64,000 bases of DNA from Luteibacter flocculans (GTDB taxonomy: Bacteria; Pseudomonadota; Gammaproteobacteria; Xanthomonadales; Rhodanobacteraceae), in contig NZ_CP063231.1 in NCBI RefSeq assembly GCF_023612255.1, forward strand, positions 161,001-225,000. Reading direction: 5' to 3'. Positions within the stretch are counted from its first letter, which is position 1; every line of letters starts with the position of its first letter. The notes below the pieces were generated by a model. That model saw nothing but the letters and a program-made list of their open reading frames with translations. It did no database searches and was not told where the DNA came from. Both the position numbers and the translations under genes were made by a program. This document shows, one piece after another, positions 36,176 through 44,710 of this stretch.

Positions 36176-38125
36176 CTACAGAATGCCGGCGGCCGACGAG
36201 CCGAAGGCTGTGATCATCCGCGTGTAGATGAGTTTCAGCGACACGTCCACCTCGGGGAAGTCGCCCACGGCCTCGTAGCATTCGAAGAAGCGTGGATCGC
36301 TCCAGCGCATGGGGATGCAGCCCGGCTTGATTTCGTAGCTGGTGGCGTAGCGGAACGGCCAGAGATCGAAGAACGGCAGGCGCTCGGAAACGTCGCCGAT
36401 GAACTCGTTGACCGACGAAAGCACCGGAATCGACTTCTGCCGCGGTGCGATGGTCCATGCATTGGCCGGCTGAGTGTCCTGCATGATCGAATCGCGCAGC
36501 CGGTCGGCGAAGCGCTTGTCGTACACGATCACACCGGACTCCGTGTTGTAGTGGTCCGAGCGCGGATCGAAGTTGTGCGTGCCGACCATGGCGAACGTGT
36601 CGTCGACCACGATCGACTTCGCATGGAGGCCGAAACGCACACCCGCGGTGAGCAACGGCGCCGGTCGGTTGCGCGGGCCGCGGCTGGCGCGGCTGCCGAT
36701 GAAACCGATCGTATCCGACGGTGGCCACATGCCGCTGACCTCGGCGTGGCTGCCTGGGCGGCGTTCGCGGCCTCGGCGGCGCGCCGTGGCCGGTTCGCTC
36801 AGTGGCGGCGTTGCCACGTCGTTCGAATGACCTTCCAGCGCATCCGCATCGCCGTTGGCGGGATGCGGCTTCATTTCATAGATCTCGAAGCCGTAGTCGG
36901 TGAGATAGCGCTTGCGGTGCTTGTAGGACATCGCATAGACGGCGAACGCATCCGTCGACGCGAGCGAGTTGGTGGAGACCACCACGCGCGGCGGGTCCGG
37001 TTGCTGGCGCAAGGCGCTGAAGATCTTCTTGGCCGGTTTGCTCATCACCAGGTAGGGCGTCTGCAACACGATCTCGCTTTTGGCGTTGCGCACCAGCCCC
37101 ATGATGTGTCGCGTGAGCGCACGCACTTCGCGACGCTTCGGCTCGTCCGTCTTGCCGGGCAGGTCGGACAGGTATTCCACGCGATTCAGGCGCAGGGTGG
37201 CCCGGCCAAGGTGCTCGTCGATCCAGGCGGGGTCGGTGGCGTTGGCGATCGTCTGCGCCACGCGCTCCGGATGCGTGTACTGGGGCGGATTCCAGTGCCT
37301 GGGATCGTCGGTGTCGGCGAGCAGCTCGCGGTTCACGTCGCGCAGATGGGTCAGCGGCGCGGAGCGCTTGTGGTTCCAGAACTGGTCGAAGCTGGCGCCC
37401 ATCGCCTTCGCGGCGGGGCCGCCCACCATCACGTCGCGGTCGACGTAGTCGAAGCTGTCGTCCCAGTCGAAGTAGCGGTCCTCGTAGTTACGCCCGCCCG
37501 TGATGCCGATCAGGTCGTCCACCACGATCAGCTTGTTGTGCATGCGCTGGTTGAACTTGTAGAAGCAGCAGACGATGCCGGCCGCGAATTCCAGCGGCGG
37601 GGTGCGCGCGGCATGGAAGGTCGGGTTGTACAGCCGGATCTCCATGTGATCGCTCGCGCGGGCGAGGGCAGCCAGCAGGCCGGGATCGCGGAACGAGAAC
37701 AGCTGGTCGGCAAGAATCCTCACATGGACGCCGCGGCGCGCGGCCTGGATCAGCTCGTCGAGCATGAGCTTGCCCGCGTCGTCCTGCTCCCAGATGTAGG
37801 TCTGCACGTCGATGGACTGGCGCGCCGCGCGAATCAGATTGATGCGCGCGGCCATGGCGCTCTCGCCATCCTCAAGCAACGTGGCGACGTGCACGGGCCG
37901 CGCGGCAGTGGAGGCGGCATCGGCTTCCAGGGCGGCGTCGATCAGCGGCGAGGGCGTGGCGCAGTGGGACGCATCGCTGGCGTCGCAGGTAGCCTGCCGA
38001 TCGATCGTCAGAGTCACCACGGCATCGGCTTTGTGGATGCGTGCCGGCGACACCGAGCAGCCGGCTGCGGCGAGCGTGGCGATGAGAAGGAGAGGGGCAA
38101 GGAGGCGGCGCATGCCGCGGATCAT
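36176..38125 (-). CDS. Phospholipase D family lipoprotein (cardiolipin-synthase-like)
   Basis: A 649-residue exported PLD-family protein. The N-terminus has a lipobox (LAAAGCS), so it is probably a lipoprotein. Two HxKxxxxD (HKD) motifs, expected for an active PLD dimer half, are seen: MHNKLIVVDDLIG (followed by GGRNYEDRYFDWDD) and LHAKSIVVDDTFAMVG (followed by THNFDPRSDHYNTE). A basic Arg/Glu-rich insert (TARRRGRERRPGSH) lies between the halves. It may act like ClsC/YmdC-type phospholipid synthases at the membrane; the substrate is not proven. Start is 38125 or the ATG at 38113. It follows yceI on the same strand after 49 bases. Confidence 0.87.
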   Translation of the reverse strand: MIRGMRRLLAPLLLIATLAAAGCSVSPARIHKADAVVTLTIDRQATCDASDASHCATPSPLIDAALEADAASTAARPVHVATLLEDGESAMAARINLIRAARQSIDVQTYIWEQDDAGKLMLDELIQAARRGVHVRILADQLFSFRDPGLLAALARASDHMEIRLYNPTFHAARTPPLEFAAGIVCCFYKFNQRMHNKLIVVDDLIGITGGRNYEDRYFDWDDSFDYVDRDVMVGGPAAKAMGASFDQFWNHKRSAPLTHLRDVNRELLADTDDPRHWNPPQYTHPERVAQTIANATDPAWIDEHLGRATLRLNRVEYLSDLPGKTDEPKRREVRALTRHIMGLVRNAKSEIVLQTPYLVMSKPAKKIFSALRQQPDPPRVVVSTNSLASTDAFAVYAMSYKHRKRYLTDYGFEIYEMKPHPANGDADALEGHSNDVATPPLSEPATARRRGRERRPGSHAEVSGMWPPSDTIGFIGSRASRGPRNRPAPLLTAGVRFGLHAKSIVVDDTFAMVGTHNFDPRSDHYNTESGVIVYDKRFADRLRDSIMQDTQPANAWTIAPRQKSIPVLSSVNEFIGDVSERLPFFDLWPFRYATSYEIKPGCIPMRWSDPRFFECYEAVGDFPEVDVSLKLIYTRMITAFGSSAAGIL

Positions 38126-38174
38126 AGGGGACGGCCGCCAACGCCACGTGAGTCCGTCCCCACGGGGCGGTGGA

Positions 38175-38729
38175 TCAGGGCGGGATAAGCACGATCGCCA
38201 TACCCAGGTTCACGCGGTCGGAGAGGGCGCCGCGGCGGCCCCTCATCTCGAAATCCGTACGGTCGATCATGCCCTGCAATTGCAGCACGCAGCCTGCCAG
38301 GGCCTGCGGAGGGCAACGGTTCGCCTGCAGATGGAAGGTGACCGGCTGGGTCACACCCCGCAGCGTGAGCTTGCCCTTCACGTCGCCGCCCTCGCTCAGC
38401 AGATGGAGCGGGGTCGGCGACGATTCGAAGTGGATGCTCGGAAAGCGCTTGGCATCGAAGAACTCGGGCGCCAGCACCCAACGGCGCAGGCGGGAGGATT
38501 CCATCTTGATGCTTTCGGTATCGATGTCGGCGCGAACGATCGCCGACTGGGTGGAGGGATCGATGGCGATGTCGCCACGAATGCCCTCGAAGCTGCCGGT
38601 GACCGTACTGACCCAGAGCAGCCGCACGCTGAACTGAGCGCGCGAACGCTGGGGATCGATGCGCAGGTCGGCGGCGGTGACAGGCGCCGCCGCCAGAAGC
38701 ACGACGATCGCCGACAGCAGGTGGCGCAT
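38175..38729 (-). CDS. YceI family periplasmic protein
   Basis: A 184-residue lipid/isoprenoid-binding-type protein of the YceI family with a signal peptide (MRHLLSAIVVLLAAAPVTAADL). The YceI barrel is recognised by RIDPQRSRAQFSVRLLWVSTVTGSFEG, the segment FDAKRFPSIHFESS, LTLRGVTQPVTFHL and the final IDRTDFEMR. Family members bind long isoprenoid chains in a lipocalin-like barrel, but the physiological role is unclear. Ten bases or so upstream on the same strand lies sixA, and a PLD gene lies 49 bases downstream, so an operon sixA-yceI-pld is probable. Confidence 0.88.
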   Translation of the reverse strand: MRHLLSAIVVLLAAAPVTAADLRIDPQRSRAQFSVRLLWVSTVTGSFEGIRGDIAIDPSTQSAIVRADIDTESIKMESSRLRRWVLAPEFFDAKRFPSIHFESSPTPLHLLSEGGDVKGKLTLRGVTQPVTFHLQANRCPPQALAGCVLQLQGMIDRTDFEMRGRRGALSDRVNLGMAIVLIPP

Positions 38730-38738
38730 CCGCGGGGC

Positions 38739-39209
38739 TCAGTTAGGAGGGGACCAGAAGATGTCCAGCTTGGCCTTGCCTGGCTCAAGCGGCCCGTCGA
38801 AGTGAAGGCGGGCCATGCCGGCGGGAGGCATGCCGCGGTAGTCCTCGGAGCGGCCTTCGACGAGAAACGCGACCAGCTGCTCGATGCCGGGGTTGTGGCC
38901 GACCAGCACCACGCGTTCCGCGTCAGCATGCTTGTCGAGCAGGTCGTAGAGCATGCCGACGGTGGCGTCGTAGATCTCGTCGATATAAAGCGGTTCGATC
39001 TGGCCCAGTGCGAGGGCGGCGGTTTCCTTGGTGCGCTCGGCGGGCGAGCAAAGGACGCGGTCGTAGGAGACGTGGTGAGAGGCAAGCCATTCGCCAGCGG
39101 CGCGGGCTTCGTTGCGACCGTGTTCGGTCAGACGTCGCTCGCGATCGTCCTTGCCGTCCTTGCCGTGCGGGGTCGCTTCGGCATGGCGTAACAGGATGAG
39201 TTCGTGCAT
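38739..39209 (-). CDS. sixA: Phosphohistidine phosphatase SixA-type
   Basis: A 156-residue histidine phosphatase. The RHG-type catalytic motif LILLRHAEA (His about 9) opens the protein, and the second catalytic region VVLVGHNPGIEQLV supplies the second His; SPAERTKETAAL gives the Arg. Length and compact form fit SixA, which removes phosphate from histidine-phosphorylated phosphotransfer proteins. The start at 39209 is unambiguous (MHELILLRHAEA). yceI begins about nine bases after its stop. The companion partner here is unknown. Confidence 0.88.
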   Translation of the reverse strand: MHELILLRHAEATPHGKDGKDDRERRLTEHGRNEARAAGEWLASHHVSYDRVLCSPAERTKETAALALGQIEPLYIDEIYDATVGMLYDLLDKHADAERVVLVGHNPGIEQLVAFLVEGRSEDYRGMPPAGMARLHFDGPLEPGKAKLDIFWSPPN

Positions 39210-39270
39210 GGGTACGGTCTCTCCGCTGGGCCACCTTCGTGGCGTGATCGCTGACGCGTTGCCACCTGGC

Positions 39271-39903
39271 TCAGGTACTGCGCTTGATCCAGCGCAGCAG
39301 CTTGGCCCAGTCCTCCTGGTGACCGCGCACGTTTTCCGAGTGGTAGTCGAAGATGCCTTTACCGAGCGCCGTGAGCAAGACGTACGCTTGCGAGTCGCGA
39401 AGTTCCGCGACCACAGGAAATGGCGCGCGTTCGGCCAGTTCGGCGAGCGCCGATTGGCTGGCGTTGGTCCAGGGCTTGAGTCGGTTGCCCACCAGGCCGA
39501 CCGGCAGCTTGCCGCGCTTGATCCGGTTGATGCCCTTGAGCACGGTAAGAAAGTCGAGCGTGGCGTCGAGGTCGAAGTGCGACGGCAGCACCGGCACGAG
39601 GATCACGTCCGCGTGTTCCAGGTACGGCTCGAGGTCTTTCTCGTCCACGCCCGCGGGCGTGTCCACGATCACCCGCTGCACGTCGCCTGGCAGCCGGTCG
39701 AAAGCACGTCGGCTACCCTCGATGGCCGTAACGGCCGGAACGTTTTCCGGACGTCGCGCCACCCAGCGCAGGCTGGAATGTTGTCGGTCGGCGTCGATGA
39801 CGGCGGTCTGCTTGCCCGACTGGGCCCAATGGGTTGCCAGCTGGGTCACCAGCGTCGTCTTGCCGCAACCACCCTTGCTGCTTGCCACGAGCGTCGTAAG
39901 CAT
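39271..39903 (-). CDS. Orphan ParA-like ATPase
   Basis: A 210-residue ParA/MinD-family ATPase. The deviant Walker A motif is at the N-terminus (ASSKGGCGKTTLVTQLATHW), the switch I Asp in AVIDADRQHSSLRWVARR, and the Walker B-like VIVDTPAGVDEKDLEPYL follows. It may position a protein or nucleoprotein complex by ATP-driven nucleoid or membrane association, as for orphan ParA proteins (ParC, PpfA, MipZ). No ParB or plasmid partition site is adjacent, so it is not a typical chromosome segregation pair. A small membrane protein gene lies 70 bases upstream on the same strand. Confidence 0.88.
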   Translation of the reverse strand: MLTTLVASSKGGCGKTTLVTQLATHWAQSGKQTAVIDADRQHSSLRWVARRPENVPAVTAIEGSRRAFDRLPGDVQRVIVDTPAGVDEKDLEPYLEHADVILVPVLPSHFDLDATLDFLTVLKGINRIKRGKLPVGLVGNRLKPWTNASQSALAELAERAPFPVVAELRDSQAYVLLTALGKGIFDYHSENVRGHQEDWAKLLRWIKRST

Positions 39904-39972
39904 CCGCGCGCACCTGCCTGGGGAGGGCTCCTAGCCTACACATCCGGCGAGCGGCGGTCCAAGCCTGCGACG

Positions 39973-40170
39973 TTAGAACAGTTTCGCTCTGACCTTGGGC
40001 AGGATGACGAGGATCAGCGTCGCCAGGGGGCCGAGGAAGAGCGACAGTAACCACCAGAGCAGGCCGCTGCGGTTCTTGCCCTGGGCAAGCCCGGCATTGA
40101 TCAGCGTGAGCGTGCCCCAGCCGACGAAGAAGCCGGCGCGCTCGCTGGCGATGAGGGCGAATTGGTCCAC
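39973..40170 (-). CDS. Small membrane protein
   Basis: A 65-residue protein with two hydrophobic stretches (about residues 12-28, FFVGWGTLTLINAGLAQG, and 37-58, LLWWLLSLFLGPLATLILVIL) and a basic C-terminus (PKVRAKLF). No family recognised. It resembles short two-helix inner-membrane proteins of the superinfection or stress type, but no motif supports a function. The ATG is 70 bases upstream of the parA-like gene on the same strand. Confidence 0.5.
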   Translation of the reverse strand: MDQFALIASERAGFFVGWGTLTLINAGLAQGKNRSGLLWWLLSLFLGPLATLILVILPKVRAKLF

Positions 40171-40388
40171 GATAAGCTCCCGTTCTGCCGCAGGATTTGG
40201 ATAGGTACGACCATCGTCGATGGCGGCCCCCGGTCCTCGATAGTAACCGAGTTGGCAAACCAGTGACCTTGGACCATCATCCGCGCCCTCGCGATGTCCG
40301 CGAGGACGCGACCATGCAATGTGGTTCGCGCTTGGATGACACGTCGTCGAAGGTCTATGACCTCGACGTCTTCTCAGGAGAGAAACGC

Positions 40389-41414
40389 ATGCCCCCTGCT
40401 TATCCTCGTATCTCGGTGCTCACGCGCCGCGCGATCGCTTGCGCGGTGCTGACGACGGCTTTTACGTCCTATGGTTCGGTAGCCAGCCCGGTTCAAGAAG
40501 AGCCTGCCGCCAGCCCTTGGCAAGACCGACTGGAGACCTTGCGCTACTGGACCCCGAAGCGCATGCGCGAGGCCGCGGTCCTTTCCAGCAGTTCGACCGG
40601 CAAGCCCATCGAACCGCCGGTGACGCCCGGTGGTGACGAAATCGGCTACGCGCCTGTGCCCTTGCCGTATGCGAGGTCCATGCCGACCCGTGTGACGGGT
40701 CAGTTGTTCTTTCATGACCCGTTGCGAAAGGAGGATGGGCACTGCTCAGCGTCCGTCGTTCAATCGGCGAGTCGGCGGTTGATCCTGACCGCAGCGCATT
40801 GCGTGGTTTCCGTGACGATCGAGCCGCCCCTCATGTGGAACGAGCACCTGATGTTCGTGCCGGCCTACGACGGAACACGTCCGCCCAGCGACAGCGCCTA
40901 CGCACCGTACGGGGCCTGGCCGATTACCCGCGTTTATGTCTCGGCGGTCGGGAAGCAGAACCCTGTCACGCTCTTGCGGACGGACTACGACGTGGCAGTC
41001 GCCGGTGTATTCGACGACGCCGGCCCGATCGAAGATGTCGTTTGCGGCGGATTGATGCCGCGCCTGTCGAATCCGGACGATCCGATCACGTTCCCGAAGG
41101 TCAGGGTTGTCGGTTATCCCAGTGCCGCGGCTTATTCCGGGGCGGAGCAGTTCCATTGCGAAAGCTCCACGATGCTTTCCATCACGCCGAGCGGTATCAG
41201 GCTGCCGCAGTGCGGATTGGCAAGCGGTAACAGCGGCGGACCCGTGATGGTCGTGGACGACAACGAAGGCAACCTTGTTCAGGTGGCGGCCGTGGTGCAC
41301 AACACGTTCGAGCAATCTCGGTTGCTTCCTTACGTCTATCCTGCGCTCGAAGCCATGGCCAACAGCGAGCATCGCCGAGGGTTGCCCGCCGCGCCGACCT
41401 CGCCCTGCCCCTGA
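40389..41414 (+). CDS. Secreted trypsin-like serine protease (S1 family)
   Basis: A 341-residue exported serine protease. The signal peptide is hydrophobic (RAIACAVLTTAFTSYGSVAS). After a proline-rich, disordered segment comes the S1 domain: His in LILTAAHCV (with its Cys), Asp in TDYDVAVA and Ser in CGLASGNSGGPV. The Cys pairs (CVV, DVVCGG, FHCES, QCGLAS) could form disulfides. The ATG has AGGAGAG 5-7 bases upstream. The catalytic triad looks intact, unlike the dead subtilase at 6.1-7.5 kb. It is possibly secreted to degrade external proteins; substrate unknown. Confidence 0.85.
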   Translation: MPPAYPRISVLTRRAIACAVLTTAFTSYGSVASPVQEEPAASPWQDRLETLRYWTPKRMREAAVLSSSSTGKPIEPPVTPGGDEIGYAPVPLPYARSMPTRVTGQLFFHDPLRKEDGHCSASVVQSASRRLILTAAHCVVSVTIEPPLMWNEHLMFVPAYDGTRPPSDSAYAPYGAWPITRVYVSAVGKQNPVTLLRTDYDVAVAGVFDDAGPIEDVVCGGLMPRLSNPDDPITFPKVRVVGYPSAAAYSGAEQFHCESSTMLSITPSGIRLPQCGLASGNSGGPVMVVDDNEGNLVQVAAVVHNTFEQSRLLPYVYPALEAMANSEHRRGLPAAPTSPCP

Positions 41415-41509
41415 GCCAAGCGGCTGCGCCTGCTGTCCGCAGGCGGTGGGCGCAGCTTCCGTTCATGGTCGAGCCGTATCCTTGTCGTTTTATTTCACGG
41501 AGATGGTCC

Positions 41510-42544
41510 ATGCGGGGATGTCGCCTCTTGACCCTGGCCCTCGTGGGCTTGCTGTCGGTACCCGCCATGGCCGCCACGCCGTGGCCGGGTCCCACGAAGG
41601 CGCCGGCCAAAGCGCCTTTGGCGCAGAAGGACCAGACCAAGGCTCTGCTCCAGTTTCAGAAGGATCTCGCCAGCGTGCTGGCCCTGCGTACGGAGTCCGA
41701 GCCGCTTCTCGGTGCCGCGTTGCTTGCCCGTCCGCTGACCAATCCTCCCGAAGTGCTCAGCTACCACGCACTCCTCGAGCGCGCGTCGCGTAATGCCGAC
41801 GCGGGTCCGCAGGTGACCTGGGCCCGCTTGGCCGACTGCGACGCCAAAGCCGGCAACTGCCCGAACACCGAGGCTCTCGACGCCCTGGAAAAGCAGGCGC
41901 CTGACAACGCCGCCGTCTGGCTGCTCAAGCTCGGTGTCGACGAACACAATGGCGCGAGCGATGCTGTGCGCGCCGACCTGGCCCGCGCGGCTGGCGCCAA
42001 GCTGTACGACGATTACCTCGGCGCCAGCCTCAAGGCGCTTGCAAACTCGGTGAGCCAGCTCCCGCCGCCGGCAGACACCTTTAATCCCCTGCAGGGCGCC
42101 GGCGCGGCGGGTGTGCAGATGGTGATCGTGTTCGGTCTGGCCAGCGGGCAACCGCTGCCGGGATTCCAGGCGACGGCGAAGTACTGCGAGGAAAACAAGA
42201 CCGACGCGGGTGTCACCGCGGACTGTCTCAAGCTGGCGAAGGTGCTCGAGTGGGGCAGCAGCCCGCTGGGCCGCTCGCTCGGCCTGCACCTGCGCGAGAC
42301 CCTCTCACCCGACAGCTCGGATCAGCAGTCGGCGAAGAACGCCCGCCTCAACCTGATCTGGCAGATGCAGCGTTTCGCTCAGCTCAATATGCAGGCACAG
42401 GGCGACAAGGCCACCGCACAGAAACTGCTGGCGCTCGCTCGCAGTGGCGGCACGGAAATGAGCGTGATCCTCGCCTCGCTGCGTGCCTACGGCATTCCGC
42501 CGGAAGCGCCTGCGGGTTGGGAGCCGGCGAAGGTCGAGAAGTAG
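41510..42544 (+). CDS. Secreted hypothetical protein with helical repeats
   Basis: A 344-residue exported protein with a signal peptide (MRGCRLLTLALVGLLSVPAMAATP). The mature part is helical and Ala/Leu-rich, with repeated segments such as DNAAVWLLKLGVDEHNG and DTFNPLQGAGAAGVQMVIVF resembling TPR/Sel1-like architecture, but no clear consensus. Cys pairs in DCDAKAGNC and KYCEENKTDAGVTADC suggest disulfides. The ATG has GGAG 8-9 bases upstream. Ends before an intrinsic terminator at 42609-42638. Confidence 0.65.
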   Translation: MRGCRLLTLALVGLLSVPAMAATPWPGPTKAPAKAPLAQKDQTKALLQFQKDLASVLALRTESEPLLGAALLARPLTNPPEVLSYHALLERASRNADAGPQVTWARLADCDAKAGNCPNTEALDALEKQAPDNAAVWLLKLGVDEHNGASDAVRADLARAAGAKLYDDYLGASLKALANSVSQLPPPADTFNPLQGAGAAGVQMVIVFGLASGQPLPGFQATAKYCEENKTDAGVTADCLKLAKVLEWGSSPLGRSLGLHLRETLSPDSSDQQSAKNARLNLIWQMQRFAQLNMQAQGDKATAQKLLALARSGGTEMSVILASLRAYGIPPEAPAGWEPAKVEK

Positions 42545-42608
42545 AAGAGGTAGACAAGAAGAAAAGTCGCTCGTGTATTTTCGTGCGACGTGAAGCTTGG
42601 AAACAAGG

Positions 42609-42638
42609 AAAGCCCGGCTTCGGTGGATGCTGGGCTTT
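42609..42638 (+). terminator. Intrinsic-like terminator between convergent genes
   Basis: AAAGCCCGGC (42609-42618) and GCTGGGCTTT (42629-42638) form a hairpin with one mismatch and a 10-base loop. The stem's outer A/T pairs give a short T-stretch on both strands, so it may stop transcription from both sides. It lies between the stop at 42544 and the stop at 42657. Confidence 0.6.
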
Positions 42639-42656
42639 CGTTATTGGAACCTCGCG

Positions 42657-43142
42657 CTACTCCTTGTGCGCGGGCGTCGGATCGACATTCAGTTGGATGT
42701 CGCCACAGGCGAGCGCACCTTCGAGTCGAATTTTGACGAAGCTTTCTGCGAACGATTTTTCAAAGAGGTAAGGGCCTTTCTCATTCGAGTCCCAGCTGTA
42801 CTTCCAGATCACTTTTCCATCGGCTCCCATGAGCGACACCCCTGCCGCGAAGGCAGCGATACGAAACTTGAGGGAGCTTGCGGGTGCAGCCAAGTCGATG
42901 ACGGCTGCGCGCTTGTCGGGTCCTGGGCCAGGAACAATGGTGTTTACATTGTTCAGTACATACTTTCCGTGGGGAAATCCCGTTAACTCCTCCCAGCTCA
43001 CCATCCAGCCACCGTCACTTGCAGCGATCGTTCCGACGCCGTCTGGGAGGTCTTGGGGCACCCTGATCGATTGGTACTCCATCCGACTAAAGCGGACGAC
43101 GGTCGCTGACGCTTGGCTATGGTGGGGTGCTTTGTGGTCCAT
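42657..43142 (-). CDS. Hypothetical protein
   Basis: A 161-residue protein with no signal peptide or membrane segment; domain not recognised. It has a beta-rich look (RMEYQSIRVPQDLPDG, WMVSWEELTGFPHGKYVLNNV, KVIWKYSWDSNEKGP) and ends EKSFAESFVKIRLEGALACGDIQLNVDPTPAHKE in two blocks. The start at 43142 has GGAGG 7 bases upstream, so translation is likely. A gap of about 285 non-coding bases lies upstream, which suggests that the gene is an accessory insertion. Confidence 0.55.
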   Translation of the reverse strand: MDHKAPHHSQASATVVRFSRMEYQSIRVPQDLPDGVGTIAASDGGWMVSWEELTGFPHGKYVLNNVNTIVPGPGPDKRAAVIDLAAPASSLKFRIAAFAAGVSLMGADGKVIWKYSWDSNEKGPYLFEKSFAESFVKIRLEGALACGDIQLNVDPTPAHKE

Positions 43143-43428
43143 GACGGGCCTCCTCCTTGGCTAAATCGATGCTTGGCGCGGACGGCACGAGGCCTCATGA
43201 CGCCAAGATGCAATGCCTGGCAGCTGTGGCGACCAAGCCTGCTGCGATTATCGAGGTCGTTCCTGTTCGCTCATATCGGTCATGCGTTGTAAGCGCATGG
43301 TGCGCGGAAACAGCAAAGAACAGCGCCGCGCTCTGCGACGGTTGGGATGATGGTTCGTGGCGTCATGAATGGAGTCGTCGGGAGCTTTGCGTTCGAGCCA
43401 CGGTCAACGTCGCGAGACGACATAAAAA
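43143..43428. other. Non-coding stretch
   Basis: About 285 bases without a credible gene. A 112-codon plus-strand frame (43157-43495) runs straight through the strong speE terminator and has Cys/Arg/Trp-rich, non-protein-like composition. I see nothing else in it. Confidence 0.6.
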
Positions 43429-43453
43429 ATGCCCTCGGCATGACCGAGGGCAT
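43429..43453 (-). terminator. Intrinsic terminator downstream of speE
   Basis: A perfect 10-bp stem ATGCCCTCGG / CCGAGGGCAT with a 5-base loop, followed on the minus strand by six T residues. It lies about 85 bases after the speE stop. Confidence 0.85.
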
Positions 43454-43537
43454 CAGGTGCAGCGGTGTTGGCGTCTTGGGTCAGACGAGGTCTGAGCCCG
43501 CTGCCTGTACGTTCAAGTCACCAGCAGCGGAGCCGCT

Positions 43538-44395
43538 TCAATCGCCCAGCTGCTCGCGCATGAATTCCGGCTGCGCCAGCGCGCCCTTGTGCACGTCGGC
43601 GTTGTAGTACTTGGTGGCGAAGTTCTTGCTGATTGCACCGCGCTCGCGGAAACCCGACAGGTCGCCATCCTTGCGCGCCATGGTGCAGCTCCACCAGCCG
43701 GTGGGGTAGCACGGCTGCGGGAACGGGAGGGTACGCACCGCCTTGAAGCCCGAGGTGCGCATGGCCGAGCGCATGGCCTTGATGAGTTCGATGTGCGCCA
43801 GCGGCGACTCGGACTGCTGCACCAGGATGCCGCCATGGCGGAGCGCCTTGTAGCAGCTGCCGTAGAACGCGGCGTTGAACAGGCCTTCGGCCGGGCCCAC
43901 CGGGTCGGTGGAGTCCACGATGATGAGGTCGATCGATTCCGGCTCGGCCTCGGCCATGTACTTGATGCCGTCGATGAACAGGAGTTCGGCGCGCGGGTCG
44001 TTGTTGGCGTCGCACAGCTCGGGGAAGTACTGCTCGGCAAGGCGGGTCACGCGCTCGTCGATCTCGACCTGCGTGGCCTTTTCCACTTCCTCGTGCTTGA
44101 GCACTTCGCGCAGCGTGCCGCAGTCGCCGCCACCGATGATGACGACGCGCTTGGCGCGGGCGTGAGTGAACAGCGCCGGGTGGGTCATCATCTCGTGGTA
44201 CAGAAAGTTGTCGCGGCTGGTGAGCATCACGCAGCCGTCGATCACCATGAGGTTGCCCCAGTCGGTGGTCTGGTAGATCTCGATGGTCTGGAACGGGGTC
44301 TTCTCGGCGTGCAACAGGCGCTCGACGCGGAAACCGATGGAAGAGCCCGAAGCCTGGTGGGCTTCGGTAAACCAGCTGAGCTGCTGCTGCGACAT
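43538..44395 (-). CDS. speE: Spermidine synthase SpeE
   Basis: A 285-residue aminopropyltransferase that makes spermidine from putrescine and decarboxylated S-adenosylmethionine. It has the N-terminal WFTEAHQASG, the SAM-binding glycine motif VVIIGGGDCGTLREVLKHEE, the acidic DSTDPVGPAEGLF catalytic region, and MLTSRDNFLYHEMMTHPALF, all typical. Length fits E. coli SpeE. It is divergent from speA, and ends before a strong terminator. The SAM decarboxylase (SpeD) is not in the window. Confidence 0.96.
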   Translation of the reverse strand: MSQQQLSWFTEAHQASGSSIGFRVERLLHAEKTPFQTIEIYQTTDWGNLMVIDGCVMLTSRDNFLYHEMMTHPALFTHARAKRVVIIGGGDCGTLREVLKHEEVEKATQVEIDERVTRLAEQYFPELCDANNDPRAELLFIDGIKYMAEAEPESIDLIIVDSTDPVGPAEGLFNAAFYGSCYKALRHGGILVQQSESPLAHIELIKAMRSAMRTSGFKAVRTLPFPQPCYPTGWWSCTMARKDGDLSGFRERGAISKNFATKYYNADVHKGALAQPEFMREQLGD

Positions 44396-44710
44396 GACGC
44401 TTTCCTGAAGACGAGTAGGGGACTAAACCGGGGATTGTACCGGCTCTGGGCCGGGATGCGGCCCAGCCCCGGCCGGAGCTGGCTGTAGGGCTTTCCCGAC
44501 GGGGAGACGGCGATACCCGGATGTCACATCGCGCCGCTACAATAGGCGGCCTGCCGCCGGCCGTCCCGGCCGCGCAGCCAAAGTCTGGTCGGCCCCGCGG
44601 CGTGCGAGGCTCCCGGCCGCCAGGCCCGCTTCAGGTCAAGGTTCGCCGCTGCGACTGTTCCGCGCCCCCTGACGGGGACACGACACAATCACTTGGAGAT
44701 CGTCACCCCC
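44396..44710. other. Divergent speE/speA control region
   Basis: About 315 GC-rich bases between the divergent polyamine genes. It contains a 7-bp inverted repeat CTGGGCC/GGCCCAG (about 44446-44466) near the speE side and a -10-like TACAAT (44538-44543) oriented toward speA with no good -35. No coding sequence or riboswitch is recognised. Confidence 0.45.

Noticed and set aside
36551..38188. 545-residue plus-strand open frame
   Set aside because: It is antisense to the PLD lipoprotein gene, whose two HKD motifs fix the true strand. Long antisense frames are expected at this G+C.
43157..43495. 112-residue plus-strand frame
   Set aside because: It reads through the speE terminator and has Cys/Trp/Arg-rich out-of-frame composition. 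No ribosome binding site with sense.
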